Shown one piece after another: positions 34,244 through 41,280 of a stretch of DNA of 55,360 bases. The notes under the pieces are model-generated. The model made no database searches, had not been told where the DNA came from, and saw only the letters and a list, made by a program, of their open reading frames with translations. The DNA lies in assembly GCA_017559135.1 (NCBI GenBank), contig JAFYSZ010000004.1, forward strand, positions 1 to 55,360, in the 5' to 3' direction. This DNA comes from Bacteroidales bacterium. Lineage in GTDB: Bacteria > Bacteroidota > Bacteroidia > Bacteroidales > P3. A program made the position numbers and the translations under genes. How positions within the stretch are numbered: the first letter of the stretch is position 1; each line of letters begins with the position of its first letter.

Positions 34244-36382
34244 ATGAAAATTTATCATACCTCAGAAATCAAAAACATAGCTCTATTAGGAGGAGCTAAG
34301 TCAGGAAAAACAACTTTGGCGGAAGCAATGTCATTTGAAGCAGGAATCGTTTCACGCAAAGGTTCAATAGAAGATAAAAACACACTATCAGATTACAGAG
34401 ACATAGAAATAGAAAGAAAATCTTCGGTAGTATCAAGTCTTTTATACGCAGAATACAACAATAAAAAGATAAATATAATAGATGTTCCAGGATACGCAGA
34501 CTATCAAGGAGAATTAGTAGCAGCACTTCACGCAGTAGAAACAGCAGTAGTAGTTATCAACTCACAAATCGGCGTAGAAGTAGGAACAGAAATAGCTTTC
34601 CGACACACAAAAAGGCTATCAATACCGTTAATGATAGCAATGAATCAATTAGATCACGAAAAAGCAAACTTTGATGAACAAATAAGAGAATTAAAAGAAT
34701 TCTTCGGAGAAAAAATCACAGTAATTCAATATCCAATCAATGCAGGCGTAGGATTTGATAGCTTTATCGACCTAATAATGCAAAAGATGTACAAATATCC
34801 TAAGGGAGGCGGAAAACCAGAAATATTAGAAATACCAGAAAGTGAAAAAGCAAGAGCAGAAGAACTAAGACTTGCCTTAGTAGAAAATGCAGCTGCTGGT
34901 TCAGATGAGTTAATGGAAAAATATTTTGATGAAGGCGACCTTGCGATAGACGAAGTTAGAAGAGGATTACGCCTTGGTATGGCAGCAAGAAACATATTCC
35001 CTGTAACATGTATTTCAGCTAAGGAAAATATAGGAGTAGGAAGATTGATGGAATTTATCACTTTCAACGTTCCTTCACCAACAGAAGCACTTCACACAAA
35101 GACATTAGTATCAGGAGAAAAGATTACTTACGATGAAGCAGCACCAACAACATTGTTTGTCTTCAAAACAGCAAACGAAACACACGTTGGAAATATTTCA
35201 TATATGAAAGTAATGAGCGGAGAAGTAACCGAAGGAATGGATGTTGTCAATTCATCAAACGAAAGCAAAGAAAGAATAGCACAAATCTTTGTAAATTCAG
35301 GTAAAAACCGTACAAAAATTGAAAAAGCATGTGCAGGAGACATCGTTTCTACAATAAAATTAAAAGATGTTGCAACAAATGCTACATTAACTTCTCCTAA
35401 AAACGCAGGAGACAAGTTAAACGCAATTCAATTCCCTGAACCAATCTACACAACTGCAATAAAAGCAGTAGATAGTGGCGATGATGAAAAACTTGGAGCG
35501 GCACTTAACGAATATTCTTCACACGATTGTTCATTAAGAGTAGAGATTGCAAGAGAATTAAAGCAAACAATCGTTAAGGGAATGGGAGAATACCACATCA
35601 ATACATTGAAATGGTATTTAGATCACGTCTATAAAATTCCAGTAGAGTTCTCTGCACCAAAAATTCCTTACAGAGAAACAATCACAAAGAGTGCAGAAGC
35701 ATCATATCGTCATAAAAAACAATCAGGAGGAGCAGGACAATTTGGAGAAGTCTTCATGATGATTGAACCATACTACGAAGGAATGCCACAACAAAAGAAA
35801 TATCCAATCCGTAACACAGAAGAAACAACTCTACCTTGGGGAGGAAAATTGATATTCAATACATGTATCGTAGGAGGTGCAATTGACGCAAGATTTATGC
35901 CAGCAATCCTAAAAGGAATTATGGAAAAAATGGAAGAAGGTCCACTTACAGGCTCATACGCAAGAGATATAGTGGTAAATATCTTTGACGGAAAGATGCA
36001 CCCTGTTGATAGTAATGAAATGGCATTTAAACTTGCAGGACGTAATGCCTTTAAAGAAGCCTTCAAATCAGCAGGTCCAAAAATTCTTGAACCAATTTAC
36101 GATATGGAAGTAACAGTTCCTTCAGAATTAATGGGAGGTGTAATGACCGATCTACAATCAAGAAGAGCAATAGTAATGGGAATGGACTCAGAAGGAATGA
36201 ATTCAATCATAAAAGCAAAAGTTCCATTAGCAGAAATGTATCGTTACTCAACCGCATTATCGTCTTTGACATCAGGAAGAGGAACATACACAATGAGCTT
36301 TGCAGAATACGAAGCAGTTCCAACAGATGTTCAATCAAAACTATTGAAAGCATACGAAGAACAAACAAAAGACGAAGAATAG
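34244..36382 (+). CDS. EF-G paralogue with altered GTPase motifs (EF-G2-like)
   Basis: A 712-residue translational GTPase with the EF-G domain order G, II, III, IV, V. The P-loop GGAKSGKTT (16-24) is intact, but the G3 motif, usually DTPGH, is DVPGY, so the catalytic His is Tyr84. G4 is NQLD (134-137) instead of NKMD, and the switch I RGIT is RKSS. Domain IV and V blocks (SGGAGQFGEVFMMIEP, MGGVMTDLQSRRA) are present. From memory of published work, Bacteroides EF-G2 supports translocation without GTPase activity and matters under starvation; this protein looks like that group. The housekeeping fusA is not in the window. The gene has its own strong promoter and terminator. Confidence 0.88.
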   Translation: MKIYHTSEIKNIALLGGAKSGKTTLAEAMSFEAGIVSRKGSIEDKNTLSDYRDIEIERKSSVVSSLLYAEYNNKKINIIDVPGYADYQGELVAALHAVETAVVVINSQIGVEVGTEIAFRHTKRLSIPLMIAMNQLDHEKANFDEQIRELKEFFGEKITVIQYPINAGVGFDSFIDLIMQKMYKYPKGGGKPEILEIPESEKARAEELRLALVENAAAGSDELMEKYFDEGDLAIDEVRRGLRLGMAARNIFPVTCISAKENIGVGRLMEFITFNVPSPTEALHTKTLVSGEKITYDEAAPTTLFVFKTANETHVGNISYMKVMSGEVTEGMDVVNSSNESKERIAQIFVNSGKNRTKIEKACAGDIVSTIKLKDVATNATLTSPKNAGDKLNAIQFPEPIYTTAIKAVDSGDDEKLGAALNEYSSHDCSLRVEIARELKQTIVKGMGEYHINTLKWYLDHVYKIPVEFSAPKIPYRETITKSAEASYRHKKQSGGAGQFGEVFMMIEPYYEGMPQQKKYPIRNTEETTLPWGGKLIFNTCIVGGAIDARFMPAILKGIMEKMEEGPLTGSYARDIVVNIFDGKMHPVDSNEMAFKLAGRNAFKEAFKSAGPKILEPIYDMEVTVPSELMGGVMTDLQSRRAIVMGMDSEGMNSIIKAKVPLAEMYRYSTALSSLTSGRGTYTMSFAEYEAVPTDVQSKLLKAYEEQTKDEE

Positions 36383-36400
36383 TCTTAAAGATAACAAACC

Positions 36401-36436
36401 AAAAAAGGCGATTGAATTTTCTCAATCGCCTTTTTT
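36401..36436. terminator. Bidirectional terminator after the EF-G-like gene
   Basis: GGCGATTGA (36407-36415) pairs with TCAATCGCC (36422-36430), with A and T runs on both sides. It serves both this gene and the converging ATPase gene. Confidence 0.88.
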
Positions 36437-37688
36437 ATTGTAGTAACCACTTCCAAACGGGGATAAATTCAATGTTTAAATCGTTTTTAGTAATAGTTTT
36501 TTCTTCATCTTTTGTGATTATAATAGCCTTATTCAAAGGGTGTAGTTTATGTAACTTTAATAAAGCATCTGTTTCTCGTTTTATAGTGTTTTCATCTGCG
36601 AGTTTATAAGATACTTGTATAGCTAAATTCTCATCTGGTACATAAAAATCAACTTCAATATTGTGTAAATAGTAGTAAAGTCTTGTTCCGTAGCGTTTTT
36701 TCATTTCAATAGCACATATATTTTCAAGTAAAGCTGATTGATTGTTTAGTAAAAAAAGATTTAATAGACCATTATCTACAAAATAAAACTTCTTTGTTGT
36801 TGCCTTTTCTACAAATCTTGAAGCGAAGTTTTGAACCGAAAAAATTAAACAAGAATCTGTAAAATGATTTATGTATTCTATTACAGTAGAAGTACTACAA
36901 GATACTCCAACTGCTTTAATCATATTACAAAGTCTTGTAAAAGATAAAGGCTGACAAAGACTTTCGGCCAATTTTCTAAGGGTTAATCTTAGTGCTTCTT
37001 CGTTTTTTATTTTATTTCTAACGATTAAATCATTAAAGAAGATGCGATTATACAATCCATTAAGCCAAACTCTTTTTTCTTTAAAGTGAAGTAATTCAGG
37101 AAAGCCACCCCATTGAAAATATTCTTCAAAAGCACGTTCTATTTCTCCACGTTTTTGACCATATTGCCAACGTGTGCCTAATTTAATGCCTTTTGCAGAT
37201 AGAAATTCTTTGAAACTAAACGGGTAAACAGCAATATCAATATATCTTCCGCCTAGAATTGTTTGTATATCTCTACTTAACATCTTTGCATTACTTCCTG
37301 TGATATATACTTCGTACTTTTGATTAGCAAGTCTTCTTGCAAAATTTTCCCAACCGCAAACATTTTGAATCTCATCAAAAAAGAAAATAGGTTGATTCTC
37401 TCTAAGACTGTAATTTGCCTGCAAGATAAGATCAAGTTCTTCGGCTTTCATTCCGTAAAGCCTTTCATCATCAAAGTTAATGTATACTAAATTTTCAAGA
37501 GGTGTACCATTTGCAATTTTTTTCTGCATTTGTTCGTACAAAGTGTAAGATTTTCCCGCTTGTCTTACCCCAACAAACACATAATTGCCGTATTCTTCCA
37601 TCTCAATCTCTCTATGAATGATATTAACCTGTGGAATATATTCGTAACCCTCTGAAATAATGCTTTTTATTAGTTCTTTGTCTATCAT
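36435..37688 (-). CDS. AAA-type ATPase with DUF4143 domain
   Basis: The start at 37688 (MIDKELIKSIISEGYEYIP) gives 417 residues; the longer frame to 37712 begins inside a TATATTTG box. The N-terminal AAA_14 domain has GVRQAGKSYT (P-loop, about residues 45-54) and FFFDEIQNVCGW (Walker B), then ITGSNAKMLSRDIQTILGGRYI. The C-terminal DUF4143 part includes FYFVDNGLLNLFL and YYLHNIEVDFYVPDENLAIQVSY, a nuclease-like strand set. These proteins are widespread and often mobile, and their function is not established. A perfect 13-bp inverted repeat lies upstream. Confidence 0.88.
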   Translation of the reverse strand: MIDKELIKSIISEGYEYIPQVNIIHREIEMEEYGNYVFVGVRQAGKSYTLYEQMQKKIANGTPLENLVYINFDDERLYGMKAEELDLILQANYSLRENQPIFFFDEIQNVCGWENFARRLANQKYEVYITGSNAKMLSRDIQTILGGRYIDIAVYPFSFKEFLSAKGIKLGTRWQYGQKRGEIERAFEEYFQWGGFPELLHFKEKRVWLNGLYNRIFFNDLIVRNKIKNEEALRLTLRKLAESLCQPLSFTRLCNMIKAVGVSCSTSTVIEYINHFTDSCLIFSVQNFASRFVEKATTKKFYFVDNGLLNLFLLNNQSALLENICAIEMKKRYGTRLYYYLHNIEVDFYVPDENLAIQVSYKLADENTIKRETDALLKLHKLHPLNKAIIITKDEEKTITKNDLNIEFIPVWKWLLQ

Positions 37689-37709
37689 GGTCTTTGTTTT
37701 TATCAATTG

Positions 37710-37779
37710 CAAATATACAATTTTGTTCGATACTGCCGAATAAAATTAGCGATTTTTGTCTTGTAATATCGAACAAAAT
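37710..37779. promoter_or_regulatory. Divergent control region with 13-bp inverted repeat
   Basis: ATTTTGTTCGATA (37720-37732) and TATCGAACAAAAT (37767-37779) are perfect inverted copies 34 bases apart. The left arm adjoins a minus-strand TATATTTG box (37717-37710) for the DUF4143 gene. A direct repeat TAGCGATT recurs at about 37747 and 37789. It looks like an operator; the binding protein is unknown (the GntR protein of the neighbouring cassette is a candidate). Confidence 0.5.
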
Positions 37780-37824
37780 GATAAAAAATAGCGATTCTTT
37801 TCTTCAATTTTTTTTCTTTAAAAT

Positions 37825-37855
37825 TTTGTTGGATTAAAATAAAGTTATATTTTTG
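37825..37855 (+). promoter_or_regulatory. Promoter of the ABC cassette
   Basis: TTTG (37825-37828), 19 bases, TATTTTTG (37848-37855): full consensus, 37 bases before the ATPase start. Confidence 0.75.
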
Positions 37856-37892
37856 CGGTGCACTATTGCAGTAATACACATTAAAGAAAATT

Positions 37893-38729
37893 ATGATAGA
37901 AATTAAGAATCTTTGCTTTGGATATAAGAAAAGCAAAATGGTTTTGGAGAATGTTAATCTTAATTTAAAGAAAGGTTGCATTTATGGTTTATTTGGAAAG
38001 AACGGAGTCGGCAAAACGACATTGTTAAAACTGATTGGAGGATTGCAATTCCCCGATAAAGGCGAAGTAAAGGTAGGAAAGTTTACTCCTTCCGAGAGAA
38101 AAGTAGCATTTCTTGCAGATATGTCTTTCATTTCAGAAGAGTTGTATGACTCACACCTCACAATAGAAAAATATGTCAAAATAAACTCAGTTTTTTATCC
38201 AAACTTCTCGCAACAAGACTTTGAAGCCTACCTAAAAGACTTTGAAATAGAAGATACAAAACAATACCTGTACAAATTATCTTACGGTACAAAGAAAAAA
38301 ATCTTCATTTCCTTTGGCTTAGCTTGTCATTGCAAACTAATATTACTTGACGAGCCAACAAATGGACTTGATATTCCTTCAAAGAGTCAATTCAGAAAAG
38401 TAATCTTGCGAGCAATGAGCGATGAGACTTGCGTAGTTATTTCAACACATCAAGTAAGGGATTTGCACAATCTTATAGACTCTGTATTGATTCTTGATGA
38501 TACAAACGTATTGCTAAATGCTACAAACGAAGAGATTTGCAATAAATTATTCTTTGGTATATGCGATACTCTGCAATCAAAAGAAGAAATGCTATATAGC
38601 GAAGACGATGTAAGAGGACTTAAATTTGTAAAAGAGAATACCGAAAACCAAGAAAGCGAGCTTGATATAGAAATACTCTTTAACGCAGCCCTTGCAAACA
38701 AAGAAAAGTTCAGAGAATTATTTTCATAA
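37893..38729 (+). CDS. ABC transporter ATP-binding protein (YtrB-like)
   Basis: A 278-residue ABC ATPase. Walker A is GLFGKNGVGKTTLLKL (about residues 33-48), the signature is LSYGTKKKIFISFGLA, Walker B is LILLDEPTNGLD, and the switch His lies in ISTHQ. The last 70 residues are an acidic extension typical of small exporter or sensing-type ABC proteins. It heads a cassette with two membrane proteins and a YtrA-type GntR regulator, an arrangement like ytr in Bacillus, which responds to cell-wall antibiotics. The substrate is unknown. Confidence 0.92.
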   Translation: MIEIKNLCFGYKKSKMVLENVNLNLKKGCIYGLFGKNGVGKTTLLKLIGGLQFPDKGEVKVGKFTPSERKVAFLADMSFISEELYDSHLTIEKYVKINSVFYPNFSQQDFEAYLKDFEIEDTKQYLYKLSYGTKKKIFISFGLACHCKLILLDEPTNGLDIPSKSQFRKVILRAMSDETCVVISTHQVRDLHNLIDSVLILDDTNVLLNATNEEICNKLFFGICDTLQSKEEMLYSEDDVRGLKFVKENTENQESELDIEILFNAALANKEKFRELFS

Positions 38730-38754
38730 TCAATACCCCTAAAACCTTACAACA

Positions 38755-39405
38755 ATGGAAATAAGTATAATAAGAATTAAGCATCTTTTGAAAAAGATTT
38801 GGCAAGAAGAAAGAATGTATTTCTTACTCCTTTTCTTGATAACTTTTTTCGCAACAATAATGTGTGCAAGCAATCAATTATTAAGCATAATAGGCATAAG
38901 TGTTTTAAATTTGACTATTTATGCAGTTATATCCGTTATAGCATTTAAGTTATATAAAGACAAAAACACAAGAATACACACAATAAACCTGCCAGCCTCC
39001 AATTTAGAAAAATATATCTCAATATTTATTATTCATTTTCTTGGAGTAATTATTACAATATATGGAGCCTTTTACTTGGGATATTATTTAAGTTTACAAA
39101 TCTTTCCAAATCAAGTAGGCTTTCCTGAAAATATAGAATATCAATTTAGCCTACAAAGTATTATTTCTCTGCTTAGCATATCTGCAATTATGTTTTACGG
39201 CTCTTTGTTTTTCAAAAAAAATAGCCTAGGCCTTACTTTCTTTATTATTTTTATGTGTGGTCTTATTTTTACGGCACTTACATATCTTATCAACGGGAAA
39301 TCACCATACGTATATAACTATTATTTTGATGTTACTTTAAACTCAATCATTACAATAGGCTTTTTATTGCTTACTTATTTGAGATTAAAAGAGGAAAGGG
39401 CGTAA
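38755..39405 (+). CDS. ABC cassette membrane protein, copy A
   Basis: A 216-residue protein with six hydrophobic segments and a basic N-terminus (MEISIIRIKHLLKKIWQEERM). The motif INLPASNLEKYI after the second segment and the end LLTYLRLKEERA are matched by the second membrane protein of the cassette (39878-40624). It is probably the permease partner of the adjacent ATPase. No characterised family is recognised beyond ABC-2-like membrane proteins. The GntR gene follows after 4 bases. Confidence 0.7.
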   Translation: MEISIIRIKHLLKKIWQEERMYFLLLFLITFFATIMCASNQLLSIIGISVLNLTIYAVISVIAFKLYKDKNTRIHTINLPASNLEKYISIFIIHFLGVIITIYGAFYLGYYLSLQIFPNQVGFPENIEYQFSLQSIISLLSISAIMFYGSLFFKKNSLGLTFFIIFMCGLIFTALTYLINGKSPYVYNYYFDVTLNSIITIGFLLLTYLRLKEERA

Positions 39406-39409
39406 GACT

Positions 39410-39775
39410 ATGATAAAACAACAAACACCAATCTTTCATCAGCTTGCCAATAAACTATGTGATGAAATTCTTGCAGGTAAATACCAGGCCGACAATCGCA
39501 TTCCTTCAAGTAGAGATTTGGCTGTTTACTTTGAGGTAAATCCAAACACGGTTGTGAAAAGTTTTGAGGTGCTTTCTAACTATGAAATCATATATGAGAA
39601 AAGAGGAATGGGCTATTTCGTTTCTCCTTTGGCGGTTGAAAGAATATTAGAGCAAAGAAGAAAACAGTTTTCCGAAGAGTATTTGCCACAATTTTTCAAA
39701 ACAATGGAGCAACTCTCCATAAATATTGAGCAACTCTCAAAATTATATGAACAATATAAACAAAACAAAAAATAA
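39410..39775 (+). CDS. GntR family regulator, YtrA type
   Basis: A 121-residue protein. The winged helix-turn-helix (ADNRIPSSRDLAVYFEVNPNTVVKSFEVL and EIIYEKRGMGYFVSP, about residues 24-80) is followed only by a short helical tail, the hallmark of the YtrA subfamily. These repress their own ABC operon and are released by envelope stress or by a metabolite. It lies inside the ABC cassette, between the two membrane proteins. The inverted repeat upstream of the operon (37720-37779) is a possible target. Confidence 0.92.
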   Translation: MIKQQTPIFHQLANKLCDEILAGKYQADNRIPSSRDLAVYFEVNPNTVVKSFEVLSNYEIIYEKRGMGYFVSPLAVERILEQRRKQFSEEYLPQFFKTMEQLSINIEQLSKLYEQYKQNKK

Positions 39776-39781
39776 AGACTT

Positions 39782-39865
39782 ATGAAAATTCGTAAAACCA
39801 CAGTATTAACAATAATATTTGTAGCTTGCATAATTATAGCACAAGTAATAGATGCAGTAATTTAA
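39782..39865 (+). CDS. 27-residue membrane micropeptide
   Basis: A short frame encodes MKIRKTTVLTIIFVACIIIA then QVIDAVI. Its first seven residues, MKIRKTT, and its hydrophobic stretch match the start of the 85-residue protein at 40638-40895. It begins 6 bases after the GntR stop and ends 12 bases before the second membrane protein, so it fits a translated operon member. It may be a truncated copy of the 40638 gene or a real single-pass peptide. Its size makes the call uncertain. Confidence 0.5.
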   Translation: MKIRKTTVLTIIFVACIIIAQVIDAVI

Positions 39866-39877
39866 AGAAAGAAGATT

Positions 39878-40624
39878 ATGGAATTAAGTATTAGAAGACT
39901 AAGCCTATTATATAAGAGACTCTTTGCAATGAAGGGATTAGAATTGCTTACACATACAATTTCCTATTTTTTATTGTTTTGTTTTTTTCCTTGGATTTGC
40001 AAGATAGTTTGTGATATTGAGTTATATTTTTTTGAAATGACTTACTTTATACTTTTGTGGATAAATATTGTTATGCAAAATGATTTTAATATTAATAAGG
40101 AAAACTCACTCCTTGCTCAATTAAATTTTCCAGCCTCTTGCTTAGAAAAATATATTCTATCGTTTACATACATTTTTGTGTTGTTGAATGGAGCTTCATT
40201 GTTTGCTTTATTTCTAAGTATTCCGATAAGCAATTTGTTAATTGGCAATCCGACGAATCTTATTGAAAGTTGGCAATATTTTATCTCTTTTCTCTCTCTA
40301 AAAAATTGGGTGTTGATAGATCATTTTTCACTTCTTTTTATTTTTGCCCTTACATTCTTTTGTTCATACTTTTTTAAGAAAAATGCAAGTCTAAAAACGC
40401 TTGTTGTAATTCTTGCATTTGCTGGATTGAGTTTTCTAAATACATATTTAGTTGATTGTAATCCTTTGTTTATGTATGATTTTATCTATGACGATGAGCC
40501 ATTTCTTGATTACTTTAACACAATGTCTCAAATAATGCACCAATATATGCCGATACTTCTAACAATAGCCTCAATATTTCTTTTTGTGCTTACATATTTT
40601 CGTATGAAAGAAGAAAGGGCTTAA
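39878..40624 (+). CDS. ABC cassette membrane protein, copy B
   Basis: A 248-residue protein with six hydrophobic segments, a paralogue of the 38755-39405 product. Both start MEI/MEL-SI-R, carry a (L/F)PAS(N/C)LEKYI motif and end TY(L/F)R(L/M)KEERA. It is about 30 residues longer, mostly in the loop around residues 100-150. Probably the second half of a heteromeric permease for the ATPase at 37893. It stands between the micropeptide and the 85-residue protein. Confidence 0.7.
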   Translation: MELSIRRLSLLYKRLFAMKGLELLTHTISYFLLFCFFPWICKIVCDIELYFFEMTYFILLWINIVMQNDFNINKENSLLAQLNFPASCLEKYILSFTYIFVLLNGASLFALFLSIPISNLLIGNPTNLIESWQYFISFLSLKNWVLIDHFSLLFIFALTFFCSYFFKKNASLKTLVVILAFAGLSFLNTYLVDCNPLFMYDFIYDDEPFLDYFNTMSQIMHQYMPILLTIASIFLFVLTYFRMKEERA

Positions 40625-40637
40625 AAACATTAAAACT

Positions 40638-40895
40638 ATGAAAATAAGAAAAACAACAATTGCTTTAATAATAGGATTATTTATATTCTTAACTTGTTTA
40701 TATATAACAATAGGTTATGCTGACAAAGAGGCAAACAAAGCATATAGAATAGCAAAAAAAGCAGGCAAACCATTGATAGAATATAAGCAAACAGGAGCCT
40801 ATTTTGGTTATATTGAGACAAAAGAAATTGGAATCGACACTACCGAAAGCGGTTCGTCAATAATCTATTCTACATCATTTGAAATAAAGAAATAA
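40638..40895 (+). CDS. Small single-pass membrane protein of the ABC cassette
   Basis: An 85-residue protein. The N-terminus MKIRKTTIALIIGLFIFLTC is a basic stretch plus one membrane segment; about 60 hydrophilic residues would lie outside the cytoplasm (IAKKAGKPLIEYKQTGAYFGY, then ESGSSIIYSTSF). Its start is shared with the micropeptide at 39782. No known family recognised. It begins 13 bases after copy B and is probably an accessory subunit. Confidence 0.6.
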   Translation: MKIRKTTIALIIGLFIFLTCLYITIGYADKEANKAYRIAKKAGKPLIEYKQTGAYFGYIETKEIGIDTTESGSSIIYSTSFEIKK

Positions 40896-40963
40896 AATCC
40901 AACTTTTGTAATTTTTTATTTGGTTTTGCGACTAATGAGGTGTAGAAGAAAAAAAAACAGACA

Positions 40964-41127
40964 ATGGACCTGAAAGAACAATACACCAAAATGGTTATGC
41001 AACACAAGGACATAATCTGGCAAACTATTATCACAATTCCTTTGGCTGTTGCATTCATTTTTTCTACGCAAAGCAGATTAAGGACTTGAAATCACAGATT
41101 CAAATCTTAAAACAATTTGATGAATAG
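40964..41127 (+). pseudogene. Small membrane protein gene, apparently frameshifted
   Basis: ATG 40964 encodes MDLKEQYTKMVMQHKDIIWQ, then TIITIPLAVAFIF, a membrane segment, and stops at 41089. In another frame, YAKQIKDLKSQIQILKQFDE, a coiled-coil-like tail, runs to a stop at 41127. A one-base change in the T run near 41059-41063 would join both into about 54 residues. The joined product would be a short membrane-anchored coiled coil. Real mutation or sequencing error cannot be told apart. Confidence 0.4.
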
Positions 41128-41149
41128 AGCAATTTGATTTCAGCAAAAT

Positions 41150-41233
41150 AAATCTATGAAATAATTTTCTAAAACAAAGAAATATTTTTCTAAATCTATG
41201 AAATAATTTTCTAAATCATAGAAAAAAAAAGAG
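41150..41233. repeat. 21-bp-period tandem repeats
   Basis: Units start at 41150, 41171, 41192 and 41213. Units one and three are identical and extend to 24 matching bases (41150-41173 and 41192-41215); core ATCTATGAAATAATTTTCT. They resemble the units at 354-521 (ATC, then ATGAAA, then ATTT and CT) and have the same period. They lie between two converging gene groups, just before a terminator. Confidence 0.65.
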
Positions 41234-41259
41234 CGACTCTTTGTTTGAGTCGCTCTTTT
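41227..41259. terminator. Bidirectional terminator
   Basis: AAAAGAGCGACTC (41227-41239) pairs perfectly with GAGTCGCTCTTTT (41247-41259). It ends the giant minus-strand gene and probably the ABC cassette. Confidence 0.9.
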
Positions 41260-41280
41260 GAGTTTATTGATTTGTTGTCT

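Noticed and set aside
37703..37981. A 92-residue minus-strand open frame across the intergenic region.
   Set aside because: It overlaps the ABC ATPase start, both promoters and the inverted repeat, and has no family features.
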